This document shows positions 21,040-31,340 of a DNA stretch of 64,000 bases, piece after piece. The translations under genes were made by a program, and so were the position numbers. The notes beneath the pieces were generated by a model. It was not told where the DNA came from and searched no databases. It was given only the letters and a program-made list of their open reading frames with translations. How positions within the stretch are numbered: position 1 is the stretch's first letter; each line of letters opens with the position of its first letter. Where the stretch lies: the NCBI GenBank assembly GCA_964036295.1, contig OZ038465.1, forward strand, positions 21,076,331-21,140,330, read 5' to 3'. The DNA comes from Plumapathes pennacea. Lineage: Eukaryota; Cnidaria; Anthozoa; Antipatharia; Myriopathidae.

Positions 21040-23994
21040 GTGTCCACCATAGTATCAAGAAAGCTAAATCTGAGTACTACTCAAGTTTAATTCAAGATTG
21101 TAAAGGAAACTCTAAGGAATTCTGGAAAGTTCTTAAAGAAACTCTGCCTTCTTCCAAACCATCTTCTAACATCTCAAGTATCACTGTGGATGGGATTGTT
21201 TCTACTTCTGCCCAGTCCATTGCAACAGCTGTCAACTCTTTCTTTGTTAATGTTGGTAGGAAGCTTGCTGAGAAGATTATTCCTGAGACAATACCAATAG
21301 GTATGCCTCTTACTGACGTCGACACCACGTTTTACTTTAAGCCAATTCCTGAAGAATTTGTCACTGACACTATTAGACACTTAAAGCCTAACAAAGCCGT
21401 TGGTCTGGACAAAATCAGTGCTCGCTTGCTGAAAGACGCCGCTGATGTCATTTCTCCTACACTAACCGCCTTGTTCAACATGTCTATGCAAACCAAGACT
21501 TCCATCTATTTGGAAAAATGCCAGAATAATACCTTTGTTTAAAAAAGGAGACAAACAGGATCCATCAAACTACAGACCAATCTCCATATTGCTGACGCTG
21601 AGTAAGATTCTAGAGAAAGCTGTTCACACCCAGTTTTACTCTTATTGCTCGCGGGGGCCTGGGGCCCAAGCGAGCTTAAAAACGGAAATTTTTATTTATT
21701 TTTTTCTTTTTGTGGGTCGAGAATCAGCACACGGTGATTGGTTCATATTATTACATGCTGGGTGATGATGTAATTGACTTCGCTAAACAACTCGAGATGT
21801 GGCCAGTGAATTGCTCATTACTTGTGTGTAAAAGTTAACTGCATCCCATCCAAACTCAACACCATTTGGCTCTGTGGAATATGCACGGACAAACTGGATT
21901 TTTGGGAACGATTTTGGCTCGCATTCACCACGGAAGCTTTGAGAATAGCCGTAAACAAATATTTGATGGATACCGCTGTCGCCAATAAATATTTAGTCCC
22001 AACGAAACTTTCTGTGGCGATACGAAATACTTTTGGGAAGATAACAGGGCGAAAACAGAAACCAAAGCTACAGTGAGCTTTAGCCGTAAAACAATGACGC
22101 TTTATACTTTACTCTGTACATGACATCTGTTGCCTCATAAAATTCTTCTGCATATCGTACATTGCCTGTTGAAGTGTTTCTTTCATTCGATGGTGTAGCC
22201 TTTGTTTTGCAATGTTCATTAAATACTAGAAATGAAAAATACACCGAAATAATTCTGAGGATTGAGTTTGCAGTCACAAATGGACTGAACACACTCTGAA
22301 CAAAACCGCAATAATATTGTAAACATCTCTCGTGTGACATTCCTCGCTTTCAATTTTATATTTGTTACAGAGCACGAATACTCAAAAGCCTGATAGAAGA
22401 AACGTATTAAGTTAATAAAAGAAAATACATAAGTAGTGAAGCGAAGGCTGGATTAATCGTGGCCTCTGATTAGAAAGAGTCAAGGTCAAACTGTCATAAT
22501 CGATTGTGCATAAAAAAATATGTCACGCATTCTCAAGATGCAGGGTCGCTCAACCTTTAAGAAGCAAGTGTATGAGTGTTGTAATGATAATTTTTAGTTT
22601 AATCAAGGTGTCAAAAGAGCAAGGTGTCAAAAGCCAAGTTCTCTATACTGTGTGATATTTTTATGGTGAGAAATTGGAAGTCTCTCTTGGGAGTTCCGCT
22701 CTTGTCCCCTACTTTCCATTTTATATTCTGGTCTCGACCCAACTCACGCCATGAGCTCACTGGCAAGGCCAGTCTAGTCTTACTGAGAACAACTTGATCT
22801 CACCCAAACAGTTTGGGTTTAGATTAAAGTCCTCCACCGTGACTGCGTCTGCCCAGTTCACAGATCAGATCCTTCATGCTATGGACAATGGCTCAGTCAC
22901 CGGAGTTGTTTTTCTGGACTTAACCAAGGCGTTCGACACTGTCAATCACTCCCTCCTGCTGCATAAACTGTCTGGACTTGGTGTGGATGACGCGGCACGT
23001 GATTGGTTTGACTCATTCCTCTCAAACAGGTATCAAATGACATGCTGTAACAATGCAATGTCCGATCCAGCTTCTATCTCAATTGGTGTTGCTCAAGGAT
23101 CCATCCTGGGACCGCTGTTGTTCATAATTTATATGAATGACCTACCTGGCATCCTTGACCACTGCAGTGTGACTTTATACGCTGATGACACTGTTCTATA
23201 TTTCGCATCCAAGTCCATCACTGAAGTCGAGTCTAAGATAAACTCAGACCCGAATAGTGTCTGCAGCTGGATGCGAGCTAATCAGCTTGCTCTGAACATA
23301 AAGAAATTTAAATTTATGTTAATTGGTAGTAGTGCCCGCCTTAGCAAGGTAGACTTCATCAATTTCTACTGACAGCAAGCCTCTGGAGGAAGTTCAGTCT
23401 TTCTCATACCTGGGTATAGTTATTAATAAGAATCTCACGTGGGATGATTATTTGTATCACATCCGTAGTAAGATTAACAAGAAACTAGGTCTCTTGAGGT
23501 GGATTAAACCCTATTTACCTCACAGCACTTGGGTAATATTTTTTAATAGTTTTATTTTACCTCTTTTTGGTTATGGTGATATTATCTGGGGCGATCGGGG
23601 TAACGGTACTCTAATGGCAGAGCTACAAGTGCTACACAACAAAGCTGCGCGTATTATCTTAGACCTTCCCATGCGCGCATCTGCTAGCGACGCTCTTGCA
23701 AGGCTCCGTTGGAAGCCTTTGCTGTGTAGGAGAGCCGAGCACTGTGCCATATTCACCTATAAGTCACTTAATAACTATTTTTCTCATACTTTTCAATGCA
23801 GTTTTAATCGTGACTTTCATAGTTGCCATACCAGAAGTAGGAACAATATTAGAAAAGGTGCAGCTAATAGAAGATGGGGCCACTGGACCACTCTGAACTT
23901 TGCCGCTAGTGACTGGAACACACTTGATTTTACTCTTGGGGAAGCTTCTTCACTGTCTGTTTTTAAGCATGGTCTTTCTAAAGCCGTCTTGTAG
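21040..23994 (+). pseudogene. LINE reverse transcriptase, interrupted by a Helitron
   Basis: The pieces are: 21040-21540, with RT motifs before the fingers (LKPNKAVGLDKISARLLKDA); a frameshift near 21535; 21535-21644 (KQDPSNYRPISILLTLSKILEKAV); the Helitron; then 22778-23372 with LDLTKAFDTVNHSLLL (motif A), GVAQGSILGPLLF (motif B) and YADDTVLYF (motif C). A frameshift near 23370 leads to the C-terminal part to 23994, ending like other CR1/L2 RTs. All three catalytic Asp positions survive, but the frame is broken. Confidence 0.88.
21645..22777 (+). mobile_element. Non-autonomous Helitron, copy 1 (1133 bp)
   Basis: The insertion lies between the A and T of LINE sequence TCTTA/TCTTACTG, leaves no target duplication, and ends in CTAG preceded by the hairpin ACTGGC-AAG-GCCAGT. 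These are Helitron traits. The 5' end is TTGCTCGCGGGG rather than TC, with a GC-rich internal hairpin GCTCGC...GCGAGC. A second copy at 52265-53386 in the opposite orientation has the same ends and also sits between A and T, and the bodies look about 95% identical. No helicase or Rep is encoded. Confidence 0.82.
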
Positions 23995-24117
23995 CTAGTG
24001 TCATTTTAGTATTTTTAGTATTTTAGCATTTTAGCACTTTGAATCACGTGAATTTTTGATCATCGCAGTGAGTGAAGCAACTTAAGCAGTTGCAATGAGC
24101 CCGGAAAAAAAAATCCG

Positions 24118-24188
24118 AGCTTCAACGGGAATCGAACCCATGACCTTCACGATACCGGTGTGATGCTCTACCACTGAGCTATGAAGCC
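24118..24188 (-). tRNA. tRNA-Thr(GGT)-like, SINE unit 1
   Basis: A 71-nt cloverleaf can be drawn. The acceptor is GGCTTCA against TGAAGCT, box A is TAGCTCAGTGG and box B is GGTTCGATTCC. The loop CCGGTAT gives anticodon GGT. U33 is replaced by C and the last anticodon-stem pair is mismatched, which argues for a SINE head rather than a working tRNA. A run of nine T follows on the minus strand, a Pol III terminator. Confidence 0.55.
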
Positions 24189-24372
24189 GTATGGGAGCTG
24201 GTCAAGTGTTTGGTTCGATTTGTACCCGTCATAGTGATTTGAATGATATAATGTATATATGTGATAAACTCATATATATGAACTGCGGATAGGAATGAAT
24301 CACGTGAATTTTTGATCATCGCAGTGAGTGAAGCAACTTAAGCAGTTGCAATGAGCCCGGAAAAAAAATCCG

Positions 24373-24443
24373 AGCTTCAACGGGAATCGAACCCATGACC
24401 TTCACGATACCGGTGTGATGCTCTACCACTGAGCTATGAAGCC
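24373..24443 (-). tRNA. tRNA-Thr(GGT)-like, SINE unit 2
   Basis: The 71-nt tRNA-like sequence is identical to unit 1, with the same anticodon-loop anomalies, and a run of eight T follows on the minus strand. It lies between the arms of the long inverted repeat. Confidence 0.55.
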
Positions 24444-24741
24444 GTATGGGACCAGCTCCTGCGATGATCAAAAATTCACGTGATTCATTCCTATCCGCAG
24501 TTCATATATATGAGTTTATCACATATATACATTATATCATTTTAGCACTTTCTTAATTATTAGGTTACTGTATTATTAAGTAGGTTTTGTAATTTTTCTC
24601 ATTATTGTAATTGATTGCTCTTAGCTTTATCTTAGTAGCAATTTATATATATTTTTCATCATAGTTGTAGTCTTGTAGAGGACCTTTCTGTAAATCACTC
24701 CTGGTGAAGTTGGCATCCTCAATAAAGATTGTTATTAATTA

Positions 24742-26200
24742 ACTGTAAAGGCAGAAACTTCATTGCCCAATCCATTATCACAAGGCATGATTTCTCATCC
24801 AGGTTCTGGAGCACATCTTGCTTAGCATCATCTTGATTGCTTGACCGTATCAAGTGAGCTTTCCAAGCCTTAATCTTGCGCACATTTTCTGTGTATTCAA
24901 ACTTCAGTGTAGCACGCTCATGTTCTGTCAATTGAACTCTATCCAGTTGCTCTGCGATATCCTCCAGCACCTTCTCTAGACTTTCACAGTACTCACATTC
25001 GTAAATGTGTTGATGGTTACATTCTCCAGTGAACTCTGTGGCATGCACATCACTCAGTGCGTGAACACTGCAGTGGTCACCACACTGTTCCTCTCGCCTG
25101 ACGTGTCTTGAAATCAGTTTTCAAATACCGTTTTCCACTCTTTAGCTGTTTTTGAAGGCCCGTCACGTTGATACCCTGACCTGCGAACGTCTCCAACACA
25201 GATGAGATCTTGTCAAATGCTTCAGCTCCTTCTGCAGTGGTGTTATCAAGACCTTGGAGGGATCTCTGCATAGAGGCTGAACAAACTTCAATCATCCGAT
25301 AAAGGGAATGCTCACTTGCAGGCTCGAACTGCTGATCTTTACAATAGGCCAAATATTGAGTTATGATGCGAGAAGGGATGACAGTCCTTATCACTGCTGG
25401 TATGACAATCTTTTCTCCTGAGTCAAGCTTGAGTGTTTTTGTTCCAAAGGCTACATCCTGGACAAATTCAGGTCTTGCGATATACTGAAAAAGTGATCTA
25501 CTTTCTGGTACTCAATTTTTGCGCGGTAGAGAGGGATTTCGGGCACTGGCTGGCCTTTACCGGCTTCTGTTGCATGCTGGCGGGCTTGGTCAATACGCCA
25601 CTTGGAGAGACCTGGGATCATTTCCTCAAGTTCTGCTCTTGAAAAATCGTCCGCAAAGAGGGAAAGGATTTGACGTTTTGTTCGCCAGTGATCAGCTTGC
25701 TGATAAGCCTTGATCAAAGCGTCGACTAAACCAGAACAGGGATTGAAACGGTTACGCTTTCCTTGATTATTTTTATCCGCGTCAAAAAGTGGTTCAGATT
25801 GTAGCGCTGCCCACACTTACTCTTCTTGGCCTGGAGTGATGACGGACAAAGAGGCAGCTATGGTCTCCTTGTCTTTCCTGATATAATACCAGTGCTGAGT
25901 GTCTGAAACGTCATCCCACACGTGTTCAGGGTACCAATGAAATACCATCGATGGCTTCATTCAGTTTCTGCCTCTTGTTATTCTGGTCCTCCATGTTGTC
26001 TGACCATATACTTATTTCTTCTTCTGGTATCGAGGCCTGGGATGACTGGGACTGGAAGAGACTGTCTACGACTCTCCACTTGAGCTATCGCCAGCTACTT
26101 CAGTAGACATGGCTGGCGATGCGCTCACAATGACAGCATCCGACAGGGACTCAGACTCCGGCTCGATTTGGTCGTGGTCTTTATTCGCTGAGCTAGGCTG
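24742..26200 (-). pseudogene. DDE-like multi-domain gene, copy 1, N-terminal and middle part
   Basis: After a TTTCAACAG acceptor near 26201 the order is: an acidic region with MEDQNNKRQKLNEAI (about 25970), VWDDVSDTQHWYYIRKDKET (about 25900), the ADDFSRAELEEMIPGLSKWR block (about 25640), PEFVQDVAFGTKTLKL (about 25450), IEVCSASMQRSLQGLD (about 25290), a Cys/His cluster (CGDHC, CNHQHIYECEYC, 24990-25090) and CLVIMDWAMKFLP (about 24770), which joins the C-terminal part beyond the LINE. Frameshifts near 26100, 25480 and 25090 and a TAA at about 25818 break the frame. The parallel order in copy 2 shows this is one gene and not chance frames. Confidence 0.7.
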
Positions 26201-28177
26201 TTGAAATACAATAGAAAAATAACTTAATACTCGGGGATAATGGGACAAAAAGACAAACATATCCTACCCTGTCTGTTACTTTGGTTGAGACATCGCCAGA
26301 CAGGTCAATGAGTCGATTCATCTCAGTAATCTAACATGTAAGCTAACCTGCTCGTCAGGCTTATTTTGTTTGGCTTTGTAATGCTCTCCCCTGCACGTCG
26401 AACACAGTGCTATAAGAATTTATAAAATAACTATGATACTACGCACGCTCTGATTGGTTAAAAAACCATTTTATAAATAAGTACAAAGACATGGAAATGA
26501 CGAATCCTGAAATAAAAAGACTGCGTGTCGTCCCCTACTTCAAAGATTCATGTGTTACAGAAACTGCAGTGGGCTATTAGAGCAAATAGTGAAGCCGTGT
26601 GCAAATCATGTTCAATTAGTGAAGCAGCGTGAAGAAAAGTTGTCCGAATATTGCATGAAATTTAATTCGGAAACCGTGAGACAGAAAGCCAACAATTACA
26701 CAGTCAAAGAACATTCTCTAAAGTTTCTAGCCTTTATACCTTCGTCTCCTGTGGCTCGTAGCTAGTAACTAGATGGCTTAGATCACCGGAGTTTCACACG
26801 AATAACTGTAGGTTTATGGTGATGAAGGCACAAACAGTCTTCGCTAATGAGTCTGTCTCGGCTGTCGGCTCGGTGTCACAAAAGCTGTTGAGTCAATTCA
26901 ATGGAGTTGACTGTCGTCCGGCAGAGTTCAAGTAATGCTCAAGTAAAGCAAACAAATGTACAAACTACCTTCTTCAGCAGAATAGTGTTGTTGTGCAGAC
27001 ATGTTTACGTCGAGTGACACCGTTGTCCTGAAAGTTGAAACCTGACGGCTCAAAACATTCTCGCCGGTTCTTTTGAATTCTTGACAAACAGTGGTACTAA
27101 TATCCGACACATTTCTTGCGAAATTCACCTTCATTTAGCAGCCTGTCAAGTTTTTCAAGTGAACGGGAGTGGTGTTCCGTTTTCATTCATGGACTGACTT
27201 GAGCGAAGTGTCGTGAAACAGACTTTCCGATTGGACGAGCGTGCGTTTTGACGGTTTTCGGGAGAATCTTGAACTTGATCATTTTCAATATAAAGTTCTT
27301 TCAGGTAATAAAAGCTTCGTTATTTTATAAAAGCAATATGACACTCGTTTCCATGTCTATGTACTCTTATTATAAACACTTGGGATGTTGTGAGAACACG
27401 AGAAAAAGTTCAAAATCACTCGCCGAAGCGGCTCGTGATTTTGAACTTTTTCTCGTGTTCTCCCAACATCCCGCGTGTTTATATAAGAGTACATAGACAT
27501 GGAAACTCGTGTTATATTGCTTAAATCAAAAATGAAATAAATATATATTGGTATATAATGAAAGTATAAAATAAGAAACGAATTAATGAACAATAGTAAT
27601 GTGTTCTCACTGATCCCATCACCCCCTCACATCTGGGCTTTGTTTAAGTTATGGGAAAAGGCGAGCCCGTAGGCGAGAAAGGGCGGGAACTGAGGTGCAC
27701 TTGTGTGGTAAAGGTCATCGCTGCGGGGAGAAGGGTGGGACGCCGCTCATGGCGTTTGGCAGCGGTTTTACGAAAAGACGAATATCTTGAGCAGGGCGGG
27801 TCAATTTATACACCACGCTATACAGAATTGCATCGTGAACTCCCTCAAAAGTATTGGAGACCCGCTGGCACGCATGCGTGCCCGATATTTTTGTGTTTGT
27901 GCGTGATGGCACCAGTGACAATAGAGAAGTAATAAATGAACAGTCTAGGGACCTATCAGCCCCAGTGAGCAAGAACTCTAACAAATAAGGAGACAATGAA
28001 GATAAAATAAAATAAACCATATTAGATCAGTTAGAAACCTAATGTCCTGAATCCGTGCATCAAAAGGGCAATTTCAGGTCGTGACAGGAAGTTGTAAATT
28101 GTTGCCACTGATTTACCATATGGGACTAATCAAACAAGAGTCAATTTACTTCAATCAAAATAATAAGAACCAACCTG
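26201..28177. other. Probable intronic or spacer sequence of the DDE-like gene
   Basis: This stretch separates the putative N-terminal exon from the main exon. It holds the foldback repeat at 27331-27522. A 68-codon minus-strand frame at 26928-27134 ends at a possible AAG/GTAGTT donor, but I cannot tie it to a family. The phases of the flanking exons do not fit directly, so another small exon may be hidden here. A G-rich stretch at 27650-27740 has no recognisable gene. Confidence 0.4.
27331..27522. repeat. Near-perfect palindromic foldback element (192 bp)
   Basis: The left arm AAGCAATATGACACTCGTTT is answered by the reverse complement at the right end (AAGCAATATAACACGAGTTT), and the arms of about 95 bp meet around TCGCCGAAGCGGCTCG near 27420-27435. 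The inner parts (AGAACACGAGAAAAAGTTC) are identical. It encodes nothing and looks like a foldback MITE. It lies in AT-rich flanks. Confidence 0.85.
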
Positions 28178-28643
28178 AGCCTATGGGAACTGGGACATGA
28201 TGCATTTCGAAGATTTCTGCCGACATGACGGCGTTTACTCGGCGCACGTTCTTCATGCTTTTCTGCGGCCCTTGATGGGCCGGATATGAGCAAGTCCTGC
28301 TCTTTCTTCCTGCCCAATCCAAAGTTAATTTTTTCCTGTTTGTCGGGCATATCATCATGGCAGTTTTTTTTTCCTCGGTCACCACGAAAGTCCTAGCTCG
28401 ATTCAAAATCAAATCAACCTCACTGATAGTTTCAACATCTCCCCTCGTCGACACCCGCTGCCACAAAGAGCTCACACCAAGGGTGACAAGATGCGACTTC
28501 ATGTCTTGATTACACGCGAGTAAGGGTATTATTGTGGACCCTATACCATCTAAACCACACGCAGAACCAGGAGAACTGAAGGAGCAGGACATACGTTCAC
28601 TCATGTTTTCCTGTAACACAGCTTCTTGTGCAATAAACTGCAC
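28178..28643 (-). CDS. Putative N-terminal exon with a Cys/His zinc-binding block
   Basis: The 155-codon open stretch ends at a CAG/GTTGGT donor. The block MICPTNRKKLTLDWAGR then CSYPAHQG, RRVNAVMSAEIFEMH and VPVPIGS resembles a Cys/His motif (CP..R...C.YP.H) of uncharacterised anthozoan proteins that I associate with the DDE-like gene. The strand and spacing fit an upstream exon of copy 1. The link is inference, because the splice phase does not fit the next recognised exon directly. The first ATG is at 28643. Confidence 0.45.
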
Positions 28644-29955
28644 TCAAAACAATGAATGACATATGATTGACATCCTGTAAAGCATTGTCCTCTGGTCAGA
28701 AAAGATAAGGATACTCTCGAAACAGATCAGATATCGAGCGGAAATGTGCTAGACTGATTTTGAAAACTACCCATGGGAGTCAGAGACAAAGATAAACCAG
28801 TTAAAAAGCGTGTTTATTTGTCGAAATCTTGACTAATTTCGACCGAAAGCTGCAAGGAATATAATTTGCATATGAACACTCATGCAAAGGTCAATCAATT
28901 ACAAGAGCAGGAAGACTAAGAATATCCAACGTCATCAAAACTTCAGGATTATACCCAAAAACACGCACTTCATAAAAACAGGGAAAGAAACAAAAACAAA
29001 ACAAAACGAAAACAACATGCTACAAGCCAAACGCAGCATTTTCCCGGGAAATTTTCCATTATGCTAATTATGTCAAACTTACATGAAATGTCACACGACA
29101 GGATTTAAATCTGTCAAATGAGAGTTTAAACATTCCTGAAGAGCTATATACGGACTTACCACACCACACCACACCACACACTTTATTTAACGTGGTCAAT
29201 ACACTTAGCTCCAAGGATCTTCCTATGCCACAAAACTACTCTAATCACATTATAAGATACTGCTTGGCAGTATTAGGAATAAAATAGTAATAGTTAAGAT
29301 GCCTAAATTTACTTAAAATAGACCATACTAGAAATACGATAATCGCATATACCCCCTCACTCTGCCATTGATGGGACTTTTACTTTGGTAACTCCCAATA
29401 AGAGTAGCCTTTGTTTTACCGAAATGTTGACTCAATCTTTTCTTCGAACTCAAGTGCTACACGCAAAGGAAGGAGAAAAAGAATGGTGTGTGTTATACTT
29501 TTGCGTTGAAAAAAGAATCGATTGCGTGACGAAGTACGTATTTCCCACGGTCGGCACGTCAAATTAATTCATACAGTCTGCCAAGCACGTTCTCGAAATT
29601 TAATACTCAAAGTTTGAAGTTGGTCGGCCGTCGTAGTACGGGAAAAAAGGAACACTGATTTTCCAATTTTGAATTCATAGGCAGTACAATTAAATAGGCT
29701 TCCTGTGCGATTTGTTTTTACTACCGCATGCACCAGACTCAGGCATGCATATTTAATAGGCTCGAATTGTTTTGTATGTGAACCCACTCAAAACAGCAAA
29801 ATTTCTCCCAGAATCAAAGCAAAACTTGAAAAGTTTACTTCAAATTATACACGGGCTTCAGACCTAGTAATACTTCTAAGGGCTTGTGAACGATTCTCGC
29901 TGCAATCACCGCGTGTCAGATTACAGAAAAATAAGACATCTGACTAAATCATTCA
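28644..29955. other. Non-coding stretch with one dispersed repeat and a simple repeat
   Basis: I see no gene. Near 29045-29150 lies the inverted partner of the repeat at 18850-18965. A short CACAC tract lies at about 29158-29181. The block around ATACTAGAAATACGATAATCGC (29325-29370) is weakly repeated near 51710-51750. The rest is AT-rich unique-looking sequence. Confidence 0.5.
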
Positions 29956-29959
29956 AGAC

Positions 29960-30533
29960 TCCAAGTTCCGATTGCTCTGAGCAAATACGGTAGCCGAAAC
30001 TGGCGACAGAAGCGTAGTAAAACAATACTTCGAGGGAAAATGATCAGCATACAGATTTTAATACATTCTTGAAGTGATCGAGTTACAAAATATATATTTG
30101 TCACGGTGATTGTTCGATTTCCACTGACTAACCTTTGTTGCTTGTCCTTTCTAAATAAGTATCTGAGTTTAACACAAAACGGCGTCTGAAGCTCCCGATT
30201 TGCTTTCAAGCGCTGTTCCCTTTGCGGAGTTGTCTGTGTTACCCACTTCTGTTCATGTCGCTTTTGGTCGGCATTCATGCGCTGTTGTCTTAATTTGCGG
30301 AGTCTTCTCTTCGGCCCGCTTTTTCTCCTGAAGTTTCCGATTTTCGTTCAAGCACTGTTCTCTTTGCGGAGTTGTCTACGTTACCCGTTTCCGTTCATGT
30401 CGCTTTCGATCGGTATTCATGCGCTGTTGTTCGCTCGTTTCACGATTTCGCCTTGCTCGTGCCTGTTCCCTTCTCATTTGAAGACGAGCTTCGCGAGACT
30501 GTTGTGTTTCAAGTTTTTCAGTTAAGTTTTCCA
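29960..30533 (-). pseudogene. Arg/Glu-rich repeat protein fragment, Helitron N-terminus-like
   Basis: From the ATG at 30533 the frame reads MENLTEKLETQQSREARLQM and then RREQARARRNRETSEQQR. A block QQRMN..KRHE.K.VT.TTPQREQ.L occurs twice, encoded by a DNA duplication (30189-30290 and 30334-30435). Such basic and acidic repeats stand ahead of Rep-helicase proteins in many animal Helitrons. A TAG and frame changes interrupt it. No Rep or helicase follows here, so it is a fragment; the Helitron link is by resemblance only. Confidence 0.45.
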
Positions 30534-30679
30534 TTTTCGTGAACGCAGCTACAATATATTGTTACTTCGTTCAAATCTAAATGCTTCGTTCAAATCTAAT
30601 TTCTCTAAGTTATTCCGAGTAAAACAACAGGGCACACGTGATCGATCCGGCCTTTGTTATTGGTTAGCGGGGTAACCGC

Positions 30680-30815
30680 GCCTAAAGTCGTACGCCAGAC
30701 TGACAGACAGACAACGTTAAATTTCGAGATGGCGACAGGCTTGGAGTCCCCAAGTAGGCGGTATAATGTTACTGCATTAGTGTCGTGAGTATTTCCCTCA
30801 CTTCGTTCGGGGATA
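30680..30815 (+). repeat. Dispersed repeat, second copy at 61990-62140
   Basis: The block GTCGTACGCCAGACTGACAG then AATTTCGAGATGGCGAC and TACTGCATTAG recurs in the same orientation at 61990-62140. Similarity extends to the left in both places (GGTGATTGTTCGATTTCCAC at about 30103 and 61699), so each copy is a piece of a longer element that has lost different parts. Its ends and class are unresolved. Confidence 0.65.
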
Positions 30816-31020
30816 AATCATTACCCACCCTTGACCCATCCCCTAAAATTGATTAAAAAAACCTAATCTAACCTACCCTGACCTAAATTTGATTAAACTT
30901 CTACTAAGTCCAGGATGTTTTAATGTTTTAAAACTAGATAAAATAATAATGGTTGAAATGCCTAGAATTGCTTCTTATAGAACGAACTGCAGACCACAAT
31001 GCTTAAGAAAATTGCCCAGA

Positions 31021-31340
31021 TTAGTATATCTCCGTCAACTCTAACTTTCTTATATGACTTTTGAACGTTTTGTAAGTGTTTAGTACTCTTAATTGATTTG
31101 GTAGCGTGTTCCAGAGTTTTGGGGCTGTGTCTCCATGATCATAGTCTGTACGTAGTAGTGTTGACTTTGGGTTGGTTCAGTATGTCATTTCCCCTGAGGT
31201 TGTACTTTGTTTCTTTTTTTAAAGACAGTGCAAACTGTTGTCATACCCAGTTTCTCTAATAGTTCTTCGTACGGCGCAGATCTTTCATTAAAAACAAGAC
31301 TGGATTGGCCAGTGTACTTGGCCTTGGTGTTTGCGTATAA
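31021..31340 (-). pseudogene. LINE reverse transcriptase C-terminal fragment
   Basis: In two minus-strand frames the fragment reads SAPYEELLEKLGM, YNLRGNDILNQPKVNT and APKLWNTLPNQLRVLNT, ending FKSHIRKLELTEIY with a TAA at 31021. This is the C-terminal signature of CR1/L2-type RTs (LRG..., PKLWN.LP, FK..LK). A deletion and a frameshift lie between the parts. The rest of the LINE is absent. Confidence 0.75.

Larger units (their letters stand above)
24041..24537. mobile_element. tRNA-derived foldback SINE in the LINE 3' end
   Basis: A perfect 14-bp direct repeat CATTTTAGCACTTT lies on both sides (24027-24040 and 24538-24551), as expected for LINE-type target-primed insertion. Inside are two tRNA-like units on the minus strand and an inverted repeat of about 80 bp (24250-24332 against 24459-24542, around GGATAGGAATGAATCACGTG). 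The first unit starts partway through the sequence of the second. The unit is of a kind I recognise as abundant in anthozoan genomes. Confidence 0.8.
21017..24741 (+). mobile_element. 5'-truncated CR1/L2-like LINE inserted in the DDE-like gene
   Basis: The insertion begins at ATTATATCACG (21017), just after CTCTGTACT of the host gene, and ends after AATAAAGATTGTTATTAATTA (24741), where the host resumes ACTGTAAAGGCAG. The short ACT is present on both sides. It starts inside the linker before the RT (IKKAKSEYYSSLIQDC), so the endonuclease half is missing. A Helitron (21645-22777) and a SINE (24041-24537) are nested within it. Removing them leaves about 2.1 kb of LINE. Confidence 0.88.

Noticed and set aside
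24118..24443. Two functional tRNA-Thr genes
   Set aside because: C33 in place of U33, an anticodon-stem mismatch, the SINE context and the target duplication point to tRNA-derived SINE heads.
29158..29181. Telomere-like repeat
   Set aside because: The CACAC tract is short and not a known telomeric unit.
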